64,000 nt of DNA from Chenopodium formosanum (taxonomy: Eukaryota; Streptophyta; Magnoliopsida; Caryophyllales; Amaranthaceae). This document shows, one piece after another, positions 22,996 through 34,105 of the stretch. The DNA lies in NCBI GenBank assembly GCA_024500155.1, contig CM044858.1, forward strand, positions 28,352,786-28,416,785, in the 5' to 3' direction. The first letter of the stretch is position 1. Each line of letters opens with the position of its first letter. The notes beneath the pieces are model-generated. The model saw nothing but the letters and a program-made list of their open reading frames with translations, was not told the DNA's origin and made no database searches. The position numbers and the translations under genes are program-made.

Positions 22996-23195
22996 AAATA
23001 CAACCTATAGTTTTAAAAGCCTTTTTTTTTAAGAGTGGAACAAGGACAAGAATGATTAGGATTTAGGACAGAAGAAAGAGAGAGAGATAAAAAATAGTTT
23101 GAGCTAATAAACGAAAGATGAGTGAAATGTGAGCAAGTGAACGTATGATTTCAAAGCTATTGAAAAAAGGAACGGGGAGATAAAGTCAAAGTAGA

Positions 23196-23200
<5 letters not shown>

Positions 23201-23249
<49 letters not shown>
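23201..23249. repeat. (GA)n microsatellite
   Basis: About 24 uninterrupted GA units. Confidence 0.95.
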
Positions 23250-23253
<4 letters not shown>

Positions 23254-24038
23254 TAATTAGTACACTTAAAAGCCATTAAGTAGTTATATAAATCATGAGA
23301 AAGAAAGCGCTTTATCATGTGTTCCATATTTACCCAACACAATAGCACTCTTAAAAATACATATTTAATCAACAAACCAAATTAGAATTCAACTTATCTA
23401 TTGTTTAAAGCCCTTAGCACTCTTTCCTAAAACAACACAAGAACATCCTATTTATAGAATAAGATGCTCGATTGCTAAAAACACTACAATCGTTCAAATG
23501 TAACTAATTAGTATAAACCAAACTTATGTGCATTTATATAATCTTAGAGATAAAAACACACAATTAACATTACATATATTGCACCGATTAGTCCTTAAAT
23601 TAGGGCTAAGCAAAACTATTTGAAAATTCGAATATTTTCATCCAATCCGGATCCGATCCAAAAAATTTGGATATTTAATTCGAAAAAATTGGATATCGGA
23701 TATTCAAGATAATCACACACAATAATAACATTAATGATTCAACAAGCTCTTTTTACAATTCATTAAATTATGCTCCCCTAATCAGCATGTTAATAACACC
23801 TCAAACTACGAAACACGATCACATCCACGAATCTTACATATCTTACTGTCAAGGGGGCACGCGCGTAGTGTAGGTTGCTGGGAAATTCATAATCTCAAAC
23901 TACAAAACACGATCACATCTATGAAACACGTGTGTTGACTACGATTTAATTTTTTTTCTAGATTGTTTGTTTTTATACCAATAGTTTTTTTTAAAATACA
24001 CCACGTATGGATCGCACTATGTTTCTTACTTTACATTA
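23250..24038. other. AT-rich intergenic stretch with a decayed Helitron-like hairpin
   Basis: No gene seen. GGGGGCACGCGCGTAGTG at about 23850 resembles the Helitron 3' hairpin at 25157 but lacks CTAG, so it is probably a decayed copy. Confidence 0.4.
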
Positions 24039-24930
24039 CTAGGGGAGCCTACGCACGCGTTGCGTGCAATATATTCGATGTTTATGGTCGAGTTGTAATA
24101 GACTAATAGCTTGTCATAACACCCAAAAATTTGCCGGCTAGGCTTTTGAATGCATAAACTAAGAAATAAATTGTTGACAATTATATCCTTGCGTCGGTAC
24201 GGAAATGTAACACTTGAATTGAAATATATATACACTATTCACTTTTTAGTTGTAAGCTTTTTATGGTGCAATATGGCTTTTGTTGTGAATTATTATATAC
24301 ATCATTCGTCACTTTTAGTTGCAACGCTTGAAAATATATATACATTTTTCATATTTTTTTTTTATAATTGATCTTTATTTTTTTTACCTTTTTTGTTGGG
24401 CATAATAGTCATGTGGGATTTTATTAGATTCATCTCGATTTTTATATATGTTTTAAATATTTAATCTTTAGAGTTTTTTACTTGTCTATAATATGAGATA
24501 CAAAATATTGAAATTATGTATTGACAAGCGTGAAAGTTAAAATGTTACAACTAAAAGCTAACGGAGAAAGTTTCAAAGAAAAATGTCTAATTAGGAGATG
24601 AGGTAATTAAATTTGGTGGGTTTGTGTGTGTGTGTGTATGTGTTTTTTTTTTTTTTCTTATTTCTTTCTAATGAAAATATTAACAAAGTGGTTTATATCC
24701 AACCTATTCCCCCACCCCTTGAAGTGGACTATTATCAGGTTAAATAGGTTAAAATAACTTTAAGCGTTGGAAGGAAGGAAGACTAAAGAAGCTAAGAAAA
24801 ATAAATGAGGAAAGCATAATAGTTAATATGACATAAATGGGTAAATGGGTAAATAAACATTTTTAGGGGTAAAAAAGTCATCACACTATTCATAAGAGTT
24901 CTTTTTTACTTTTTATAAGGTAGGGTTGTA
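24039..24930 (-). mobile_element. Helitron, 3' end certain, 5' end not located
   Basis: The minus strand ends GCACGC-AAC-GCGTGC (perfect 6-bp stem), then 11 bases and CTAG at 24039-24042, with host T after it. The segment CACTATTCATAAGAGTT followed by a TAAGGTAGG block near 24889-24930 is shared with the 8050-8502 Helitron near its 5' side, supporting the family. I could not fix the 5' terminus. Confidence 0.5.
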
Positions 24931-25149
24931 TACACCGCACTATTTTTACAACAAAATAAGCCATTTTTAAAAATAAAACACATTGCACTTGAACTAATAT
25001 TTTACACACATTCCCATCATTACACTTCTAATAGACAAATTTTAAAATATACTCTATATCAATTTTTCACTGTTTGTATTACAAAGCCGGAACATAATAA
25101 CAAATACTACACGGACCATACAAATTCGCGAATATTACTTATCTTGCCG

Positions 25150-25186
25150 TCGGGGGGCATGCGCGTAGCGCGTGCACCAACGACTA
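25150..25186 (+). mobile_element. Helitron 3' terminus (plus strand)
   Basis: Hairpin GCATGCGC-GTA-GCGCGTGC (8-bp stem with one G-T pair), 10 bases, then CTAG at 25183-25186 and host T at 25187. The matching 5' TC end was not found. Confidence 0.55.
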
Positions 25187-25255
25187 GTATTACAAAAACA
25201 TACAATCATTAAATAGTCTTTTTAGGACCAATAAAGTAATGACATACTTGATAAG

Positions 25256-26857
25256 TGATAGGTTGTCGTACACTTGTCAAAAATAAATTCCTAACAAAAC
25301 CAACTAACAATGTAGTAGGGTAAGTAGGGTCGAATCCACAGGGAGATGGTATTAATCTAACCTCTAAGAAATTGGAGAAACTAACCTATGTCACGAAATT
25401 GGGAAAGAGAAGTAGTCTAAATTTTAAAAAAAGAAATAAAACAATTAATAAAAGGACCTAGGGTTATGGTTCACCATGTTTATAGTTCTAAATCTATCAA
25501 AAATCAATAACAATTCAATAAATCAATTATCTAGAGCAATTGCTAAGCCTACGGTCGGGTCTTAACGCTCTCAATTCAACATATGTAGTTCGGTCGCTAA
25601 CATAATCAGAATTGCTAATTGTAGGTAAGCCTCTAAAAGTAAGATCTTTCGATTCAAACTCTTATTAACATGAATTAATCATACAATTGATCAGGTTGCA
25701 AGATTAACAATAAAACACTATCAATTAGAGAAATCAATAATCAAAATATTAATAATATCAATCAAGATTCATAATATAAACGTGGATTCCCAAACCCTAG
25801 AAATAGAACTACTCTAGCATGAAATAAATATATAAAACTAGATCTAAGGAATAAAACATAATTAAAAGCAAGAAAATAGAAATAAAATACCTCAATGAAT
25901 TAAAATAGTAAACCCAAGAATCATCCATGGAAGAATCCATGGAGATGCCATGAGAAACTAGGGTTCAAGAGAGAAAACTAAAAAGAACGTAAACTGATAA
26001 AAAAACATAAAAAGGCATAAGGGAAAAATAATATCCCTTGAGTATTTAAATTATCCTAAAACTAATCTAAAGATAAATAAATAAAATATGATAAGAAAAT
26101 AAAAATAATAAAAGTTGTCATATGATTGGTCGCTTAAGGCGACAAGTGGAATCGTAGTCAAGGAAGCTTGCAAAGGTCGGAAAACGAGGGCCATCACGAG
26201 CTGCCAGCCACGCACAAACCAGCGCCCGCTGGGTATCCATTGGGCCAGGCAGAAGCTCGCTCGTGGCTGCGCGTATCGAGCTTCGGGCGCTGGTCGTCCG
26301 CTGGTTCTCAGGGAAGATTTGCAGAGGCTGTAACTCAAGATCTAGGAAGCGTGTAGGGGCGTGCGACCTATCGTTGGAAAGCTCTTCCAGTCTAGTTTCC
26401 AATTCACTTTGAATCTCTTTAATCTGATCTGTAGAACTCAAGTTATGATCAAAAGAGTGGACAAAGGTCAGTTTTGCCACTTTGTAAAACATCGTTTAAC
26501 TTCGTTACTAACTCAAATTCGTTTCCGTAAAGTGCATAACGACCCTTGTGGATGCTATATTCATTACTCATTCATATAAACCTCAACCTAAGCTTCCACA
26601 AACAAATATCCTTCATTGAGCGACCTTGATTCATCGACTTTTCATCCTTTCATTGTCCCGTTCTTTCAAAATCACTCCGAAAGCGTTCAAATGATTATGA
26701 AATCACCTGAAACATTAAGAAAACACAAACGAAGCGTAATAGAGCACAAAATGGACAACTTATGTAATTGCGACCTAAAAAGCAACAAAAGACTCAAAAA
26801 TCAACTATAAAACTAGGATAAACGTGCCTATAAACTCTATATAATTATGACTCATCA
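25256..26857. mobile_element. Solo LTR, 1602 bp (Tat/Athila-like)
   Basis: Begins TGATAGG and ends CTCATCA, flanked by exact 5-bp repeats ATAAG (25251-25255 and 26858-26862). It has no internal region or second LTR: a solo LTR left by LTR-LTR recombination. It shares the block AAGTAGGGTCGAATCCACAG with the LTR at 31047-32462. ORFs at 26051-26492 lie in a GC-richer LTR segment and are not genes. Confidence 0.85.
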
Positions 26858-26990
26858 ATAAGTTTCTTACTTTAAATCTTGAGTAGTAAATAAGAATTGA
26901 GGTCTAACTCCTATTAAGACCCTGTTCTTTAGAGTTGCTCTACTCTGCTGAAATCTGTTCTGCTCTGCCCTGCTCTGCTTAACAATAATA

Positions 26991-27253
26991 CTTCCTCCGT
27001 TCTTTTATTATTGCACCACTTGCCTTTTCAGGAAGTTTCACAAATATTGCACCATTTCCTGTTTAGGAAAAAAAATTATTTGTGTTCACACAACAAATAC
27101 CCAACATACCCTTGCTTTTTCACACTTACTTTTTAGTTTATCAATATGTCACATGGGCAATTTTGTAATTTTACCTTTCTCTCTCTTACTTTTTTCCACT
27201 ACCAAAATATTTGTACACAACCCCTATGGTGCAATAATAAAAAACGGAGGAAG
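26991..27253. mobile_element. Stowaway-like MITE, 263 bp
   Basis: Begins CTTCCTCCGTTCTTTTATTA and ends with the inverted form AATAAAAAACGGAGGAAG, with TA on both sides (26989-26990 and 27254-27255). GTGCAATAATAA subterminal blocks pair with each other. Nested in the TAA-flanked TIR element. Confidence 0.9.
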
Positions 27254-27255
27254 TA

Positions 27256-27926
27256 CTTAATATTGAATAACTATAATAATAATTAATGTTTAATAATAAT
27301 AATAATAATTAATATTTAATAATAATAATAATTAATATTGATTTATTATTATTATTATAATAATAATAATAATTAATATTTAATAATAATAATAATTAAT
27401 ATTTAATAATAATAATAATAAAATAATAAATAAATAATATTTAACAATAATAATAATAATTAATATTTTATAATTATAATTTTAATAATAATAATTATTA
27501 TTATAATAGTATTAATAATAGTAAAAATAATAATAAAGATAACAATAGTAATAATAATACTTATATTTAATAATTTAATTATAATAATAATTGATTTTTA
27601 TAATAAAAATTAATATTTAAAGATAATACTAGTTATTGATTTTTAATAATAATAATAAAAATAATAATTAAATAATAATAATAATAATTAATATTTTATA
27701 ATTATAATGTTAATAATAAGAATTAATATTTAATAGTAATAATTATTATTGTTATAATATTATTAATAATAGTAATGATACTAATAATGATAATAATAGT
27801 AATAGTAATACTTATAATTAACAGTATTAATTATAATAGTAATAATTGATTTTTTATAATAAAAATTAATATTTAAAGATAATACTAATTATTAATTTTA
27901 AATAATAATAATAAAAATAATAATAA

Positions 27927-28012
<86 letters not shown>

Positions 28013-28017
28013 AATAT
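27256..28017. repeat. AAT/ATT-dominated microsatellite region of about 760 bp
   Basis: Nearly all A and T, built of (AAT)n runs broken by TTAATATTTAAT blocks. The purest run is about 27924-28010. Larger-scale duplication is visible: TAATATTTAAAGATAATACTA recurs at about 27611 and 27868. Confidence 0.9.
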
Positions 28018-28232
28018 GTTGTACTTCGCTCTACTCTACTCTGCTCTACTGAAATCTACTCTGCTCTGCCCAGAAGCTCAAAAGAACAGGACCTAAGTGA
28101 GGGTGTACTTACCCTCTTTCCCTCTACTTTCAAGTGACTAGCCTGTAATAGTGGACCCAAAAAAATTATGATGGTTTAAATCTTGTCAGCATTCTCCTTG
28201 CTATTAAAAAAATGGTCTTTTTAGTATTGTAA

Positions 28233-28599
28233 GATCTTGTTTAGTTCAACTTATTTTTACTTATTTTAGAAAAAATAAGTTCAAATGAGATCGGATAAGA
28301 TAAGTTCAGATCAGATCAAAAAATAAGATCAGATCAGATCATCGTTTTATGTGCAATTATCACTTAATATGTTTAATTTTGTAATGAGAAAATTTACGAA
28401 AATTATATATTAATAAAATACACATTATTACAAATTTAAAAGATCCCACCTGATATATTTTTTCCTTATAGATTATAGTACACTAATTGTCAAAGTTTGG
28501 ATAAATCGGACAATAAGATCAGACCAGACCAAATCAGATAAAAGCAGACCAGATCAAATAAGTTCAGATAAGCAAAAATAAGGTGAATTAAACAGGACC
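28233..28599. mobile_element. TIR element related to the 26918 family
   Basis: The left end GATCTTGTTTAGTTCAACTTA pairs with the right end, whose reverse complement is GGTCCTGTTTAATTCACCTTA. Inside are many AGATCAGATCAGA/GACCAGACC motifs. A 3-bp duplication is not clear (TAA left, CAT right). Confidence 0.55.
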
Positions 28600-28601
28600 C
28601 A

Positions 28602-30093
28602 TGATGAGGGAAAAACTAGGTCGTTGAACTAATTCTCCCTAAGCCAAACACAAATTTATAATCACTTAACAAAGCTAAATACAAGTATAGAGGTAAGTCA
28701 AGGGTCGAACCACTAGGAATTGTTATGTTAAAGTGCTTTCAATTATGTGCCTAAGCTAGGTCGAAGTCTAGGGTAAAGAAGGTTACACTAACAACTAACT
28801 AAACAAAGAACCAAACAAATAAAGCACTAGGGAATGGGGATCAACAAGTAATCATGACAATTGTAGCAACTTAGGAATAACATGCAAATCAATGGTTGCG
28901 AAAACTAATGGTAAGAGCAATCAAAAGAGCTCGACAAGCTATCTCCTAGAGGTCTAGCTAGCGCCAACTACAAGAGACCCTAACTAAGAACGTCACTAAC
29001 CAAGCTCAATAGACAATTGCAATTCCTAAATCAATGGTCCGTATCATTAGAAACTACAATGCAATCTAGCATATTTCTCAAGGCCTAATCGAATTACACA
29101 CATGCAAACTTATTTTAATCAATTTAATATCAACAATTAATCAACACAATCCCCAAGTTAAGCATAATCAATCAATCATACAAGTTTTACCCTATCCCTA
29201 GCCAAACAACTACTCTAACATCATCATCTAATCAAAAAACAACTATAGAAATCAAGAATCAACAAAATATCAAGAACAACTACTCTAATCAAGCATCAAA
29301 CATCAAAATCAAATCAAACAAACATGAATATTAAACAAAGCAATAAAATGAGATAGAGTTAGAAATGCTCATTGATATTAGAGAAGATCTTTAACACAAT
29401 TGTCACCATTGAATCATCAATCTCTCAATCACTACACTTTCTCTATCTAAAATCTACTCATAAACTAATCCTAAAACTAGCGAGGGAAACTCTGAACTAA
29501 GCTAAAATTATGATCAAAATCTCATTCTAAAACTTGAACTAATTACTCCCAAAAATCGGGTTACAAAGGTTTAAATAGGAGGCGCAAAACGAAACCGAGC
29601 AATAACAGGGACCCGAGGAGGCGCGCCCGCGCTCCTCTGGGCTTCTTCGATTCTCTTCGATGCTTCATGCGTTCACTAAGGGCCTTCGAGTGAGCGCACC
29701 GAATGATGATGATGGACACCAAGGATGGCAGATCAAAAGGAGCTTGATGGTGGGTTCAACACCACATCTTCATGAGAGCACGGCTTGAGAGCGCAGGAGC
29801 TACAACTTGGAGATCCCACTTTTTTGCACCTTGAGCTATCCTATTGCCACGAGCTTGCTCCAAAAGCATCTTCCACCTTAGTAAACCACCAACATCGAGA
29901 CTTGAACCTTGTACAATACCTACAACCACGAAAAGAGAGCAAGTAAAGTAGAAAACACTAGAAAAACCATCAAAATGCACAAAAATACAAAATAAGAGAT
30001 AAAAGGTAAAACATAGAGGAAAAGCATAAAACTAAGCATTTATTAAGAAGGAAAGCCATGAAAAGGAGGTGAAAACACCCTAAATACTCATCA
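28602..30093 (-). mobile_element. LTR of a Tat/Athila-like retrotransposon, 1492 bp
   Basis: TGATGAGGG...CTCATCA. The flanking interior starts at 30094 and has a polypurine tract on the minus strand, so this is the 3' LTR of a minus-strand element. No partner LTR was found to the right. Confidence 0.65.
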
Positions 30094-30123
30094 AATGGGT
30101 GCCATTTATGACACCCATTAAAT

Positions 30124-30160
30124 GCCCCCAAGCTTATCTTTTGCTCGTCCTCGAGCAAAA
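30124..30160 (-). other. Polypurine tract with adjacent AGGA-loop hairpin (copy 1)
   Basis: The minus strand carries a 9-bp perfect stem (plus strand TTTTGCTCG/CGAGCAAAA) closed by AGGA (plus TCCT). Three bases later comes AAGCTTGGGGGC, the likely plus-strand primer for reverse transcription. Confidence 0.6.
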
Positions 30161-30807
30161 CAAAACTAAGGGAAGGAAAAATGATGAACTTATTCAAACA
30201 AAAAAAAAGAAGAGAAGAGACAAAAATATACACTAACTCACTTTCGTAGGAATCACGGTCAATTTTAGCAATTAAAGACAAGCTATTTAAACCCTAGATC
30301 GCCCTAGAGGATGAGTGATGCTTTTCTAAGAGATTAACCCATAACTCTCATAATAATACGAACAAGGCAAAGCATGAAAAAGAAATCAAAAGAAAAGAAA
30401 AGAAAACAAATGTTCATGAAAGGAATTTTCCAAATGAACAAGTACAAATGAATGCAATTCTTTCTAAACGAGTAAGGGAGTGCATGTTCCAAGATATCCG
30501 AGGTTGATTGAAACATAAATATGCTAAGCATAGAGAACTAGTAAACGCAATCCACCTTCATCCCATTCAATCTTACCGCGTTCTCCCTACTAGTCTTAAA
30601 TCTTCCCCTATGAGCATCTCAATAGTTCCTCGAAGGAACCAGAAAAGAAGATATTTTAGGCTACTCAATGTATTGACTATGCATTTCCTCTCTATAGGCT
30701 ATGACTCATAATTCCCTCCCCTAATATGTGACTCAACCTCTAGGTCAAAAGGACTTTTTAAGGTTGTAATTTGTAATGTAAGGGCAAAAAGGGTGAGGGT
30801 AGGCTAA

Positions 30808-30810
30808 AAT
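30808..30810. repeat. Target-site duplication AAT of the CACTA element
   Basis: AAT before 30811, repeated at 33912-33914 after the element. Confidence 0.85.
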
Positions 30811-33800
30811 CACTACAAAAATTCGGCTAAATTGTGACTGTTTTTCTACGACCGTCATCTAAACGGTCGCAAAATATGACATTTGCGACCAATTTTGCCC
30901 TTTTAAACCGTCGCAAGGGTATTTCAATGATTTTAAAATAAGTCGAAATTAAAAATACCCTTTTGAGACCGTAAAAAACGGTCGTAAAATTGCGACCGTT
31001 TCAGAAACAATCGTAATTTATGTAATTTGCGACCGTTTTTGGCGGTTGACAAGGTAAAGTCGTATCCCCTAATCAAAAGTAATACCTAAGTCCTCTAACT
31101 AAAGTAGATAGGGAAGTAGGGTCGAATCCACAGGGAAACTGGTCTTTCTATTCCTAATTAATTAATATAATCTAAATTATTAAAGTAACCAAATTGTTGT
31201 GTTTAATATGAAACTATACTACGGAGATTAAGTTCAGGGAGAAAATCAATAATAAGAAGGCCTAGGGTCATAGGTTCACCAATAATTAATAATCCAGGAT
31301 AAAACATAACAATTAATAATTAACATTGCACAAATAACATGATTAACAGGCTCTCGCAATTTATTAACCAACATAGATCTAACAGGCTCTCGCAATTTAC
31401 TAGATCTAAGTTCCTATTGAAAATAGCCTTTAATATTAAATTAACATCTGCTCGATTCATCAATTCAATATTGCTAAACAGTCACAATCAAATTACATCT
31501 GCTCGATTCATAATCTAATTGCAAAGAATTAAAATAATTCAATAAGAAATTATCATGCAATATCAATAATCGATAATAACAAATTACCCCTTCATATTAA
31601 TTATGGATCCCCAAAAACCCTAGAATTAAACTACTCAGACATAATTAAATCTAAGATAAGCAAAGCAATAAAATAAGCCAGAGTGAAAGAAGTAAAATAA
31701 ATAACTGAGATTAAGGGAAAAGAAATAGTTACCAAAGTTAAAAGGAACAAGAGATGTAGAGAGAGAAAACCATACTAAGAGTTTAAGAGAATAGGGAAAG
31801 AGAGTAAAAGTTAAGGGGAGGGAGAGAAGAATACTGAAACTAAAACTAAAACAAAACTAAAATAAAAATAATGAAAAAGCTAAAACTCCCCCCTCGTTCC
31901 TACGTACTACCTCCCTTAATAAAGAAATAAGCAGTAGAAAAGTCAACTTCTAACTTCCACTAAAACTAGGAAACCAATCACATCATAAACCGTCAATCCT
32001 CCAAGAATTCAGATGTAAAACTTAAGCCCAAAACCACAAAGCCCATATTGCTGAAATTGGCGCTAATATCCATCCGCACGATCGGGCCAGACCTTGCCCG
32101 ATCGGGCCCGGTCAGCAATGCTACAAGCTGGGTCATGCCTTCTTTTGCTTTAGGCCCAATTCTTCTTTCTTTCATACTTGGCCCGCGGCACTTAATTGAT
32201 CCATGATAATAATGTGGGTTTATCTAGCTCGGTTTTGGGCTTCAAATATACGGTCATGTAATACGATCAAACTCCAATATCTTTGTAGTAGTTTAAATAA
32301 CTCGGAATTGTCATAATTCTGCAAATTCCTACAAAATAATACCAACTCTACAAAAATACTAGAAAACGTATATTAGTAATAAAAATAGCTCCGTAGAGCT
32401 CAAATAAGCACAAATATGACCGTGGGACGGGGTATAAATATATATATAAAATAGACTTATCAGCGGTCGCAAAAAGGCTTTTCATTTATTAAAAGATCAG
32501 GTATAAAAGGGAACCCACTTCATCCTAACCCTAACAAACCTCACGCTGCTCTCTCCATTCCTCTCTTTTCTTTCTTCTCTTTATTCTCTCTCTTGTCTTC
32601 TCCTCCTCCATCTTTCACTTTCATTTCTCTTGTTTCTTCCACCACCATCTTCACGACTTCACACCTGTCCTCCTAGCTCCTTCTATTCTCCTTCACATCC
32701 TAATATTTCTTTGTTCTTGTTTGGATTATGGTGTTAATGGTCAAATTTGACCATAAAAATTTCAGATCTAGAGTTTTCATGGTCGAATTTAACCATATAA
32801 ACCCAAAGAGGAAGATATATTGTACAAGCTAAGGTATGTTTTTCCTTGAAATTTTGTTTGTTTTTGTTTATTTTCGACTTTTGTTGGTTTAATTCGTTTT
32901 TTGTTCGATTTGTTGGCCGAATTTGGTTTAATTTCTGCGAATATAATTAATTTTAGCAATTTAACTTATGTGGGTTTTATTTCATTCAATTTTATTTATG
33001 TGGTTTTGATACTTTTTCGAATTTGTATATGTGGATTTAATATTTGTACGATTTTATCTATTTGGGTTTAATTTTTTGTTTGTTTTTGTTAATTTTCAAC
33101 TTATGTGGGTTTTAATTCTTTTTTTATTTGATTTCTTGGTCGAATTTTTTGGGTCTGATTTTAGGTCGATTTTTTTGGTCGAATTGTTCTTCATTATGGG
33201 TTTGGTGATTTTCGTTAACTGCGGTTTGATTTATTTTTTTGGTCGAATTGTTCTTCATTCTGGGTTTGTTGCTTTTTCGTTGATTTCGGTTTAATGTTTG
33301 CTAAAGGTATGTTATTTTTTTTTGTCAAATAGTTCTTCATTTTTTTCGGTTTGACTTTTGTTGATTTTGGATTTGATATTTGTTTTGAATTTGTGTTTGA
33401 TTTTTGGTAATTTTTTTATTGATATTTACGCTTTTTTTGCTTTAAATTATGATTTATTTTATGCTGGGTTTCATTTTATTAATTGATTTTTGTGATTTCT
33501 GCTTGTAATTTGGATTTTGTGGTTTGTTTCCGCTTGAATTTGATTTATGTTTATTTTTTGTTTGCTTTGATTTCTGGATTTTGGTTTATTTGTTTTTGGT
33601 TTCGTTTGTTTCCGATTTTTAATTTTTTTTTTCGAATTTTAGCGACCGCTTTGGGCCGTCGCTAATACACATTTTTGCGACAGCTACTGTACCAGTTGCA
33701 ATTATTATAAATTACGACCGTTAATTTAACGGTCTTTGAAAATGACGGAAACGGTCGCAAATAAATTTCGACCGTAAATTAGTCGCAATTTTGACTTTTT

Positions 33801-33911
33801 GCGACCAGGTAAATAACGACTACCACGTTACGACCGCTGACGGTCGCAATTATTTTTAGCGACTTTAACGACCGTTAGAGACGGTCGCAATTTAGCCGAA
33901 TTTAAATAGTG
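30811..33911. mobile_element. Non-autonomous CACTA (EnSpm) element, 3101 bp including a nested solo LTR
   Basis: Starts CACTACAAAAATTCGGC and ends GCCGAATTTAAATAGTG, whose reverse complement starts CACTA; the two ends pair over about 25 bases. A 3-bp duplication AAT fits the family. Both subterminal zones hold many copies of CGACCGT/ACGGTCG in both orientations, the usual transposase-binding array. No transposase ORF. The middle right part looks like a host gene start: TATAAAAGG near 32511, a pyrimidine-rich leader, and a GTATGT donor at 32834 followed by T-rich intron-like sequence. Confidence 0.85.
31047..32462. mobile_element. Solo LTR, 1416 bp, nested in the CACTA element
   Basis: TGACAAGG...ACTTATCA, flanked by exact GCGGT repeats (31042-31046 and 32463-32467). 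Shares GAAGTAGGGTCGAATCCACA with the 25256 solo LTR. The interior is non-coding. Confidence 0.9.
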
Positions 33912-34069
33912 AATTTAAAATTTGGTGGTTTCATTCCCTAAATTGTGAAACAAAGTTGGCCAAATCTTAACACCAAAACCAAGTAATCACCAAACAAAAA
34001 CACCAACACCCCCAAGCTTATTCAAAGCTAAAAATCACAAACATATACACAAAAAGCGTAAGAACTCTT

Positions 34070-34105
34070 CCCCCCAAGCTTAATGGAGCATTGTCCTCAA
34101 TGCTC
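34070..34105 (-). other. Polypurine tract with adjacent AGGA-loop hairpin (copy 2)
   Basis: Stem plus strand GAGCATTG/CAATGCTC (8 bp, perfect), loop TCCT, then at the same spacing CCCCCCAAGCTT. The stem bases differ from copy 1 while the loop and tract are the same. A third tract-like CCCCCAAGCTTA lies at 34009-34020. Confidence 0.55.

Larger units (their letters stand above)
26918..28093. mobile_element. TIR element with TAA duplication (PIF/Harbinger-like), nested contents
   Basis: The left end is GACCCTGTTCTTTAGAG; the reverse complement of the right end is GGTCCTGTTCTTTTGAG. TAA flanks it on both sides (26915-26917 and 28094-28096). Inside each end is a run of CTCTGCTCTGCTCT. A Stowaway-like MITE and a very large AAT microsatellite fill the middle. 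No transposase. Confidence 0.7.

Noticed and set aside
26051..26492. Overlapping ORFs on both strands, 60-124 codons
   Set aside because: They lie in a GC-rich part of a solo LTR with proven ends; no motif.
30808..33911. Host gene exon in the CACTA interior with T-rich ORFs (33031-33665)
   Set aside because: The ORFs are Phe/Leu/Val strings from T-rich intron-like sequence; only the promoter-leader resemblance is worth noting.
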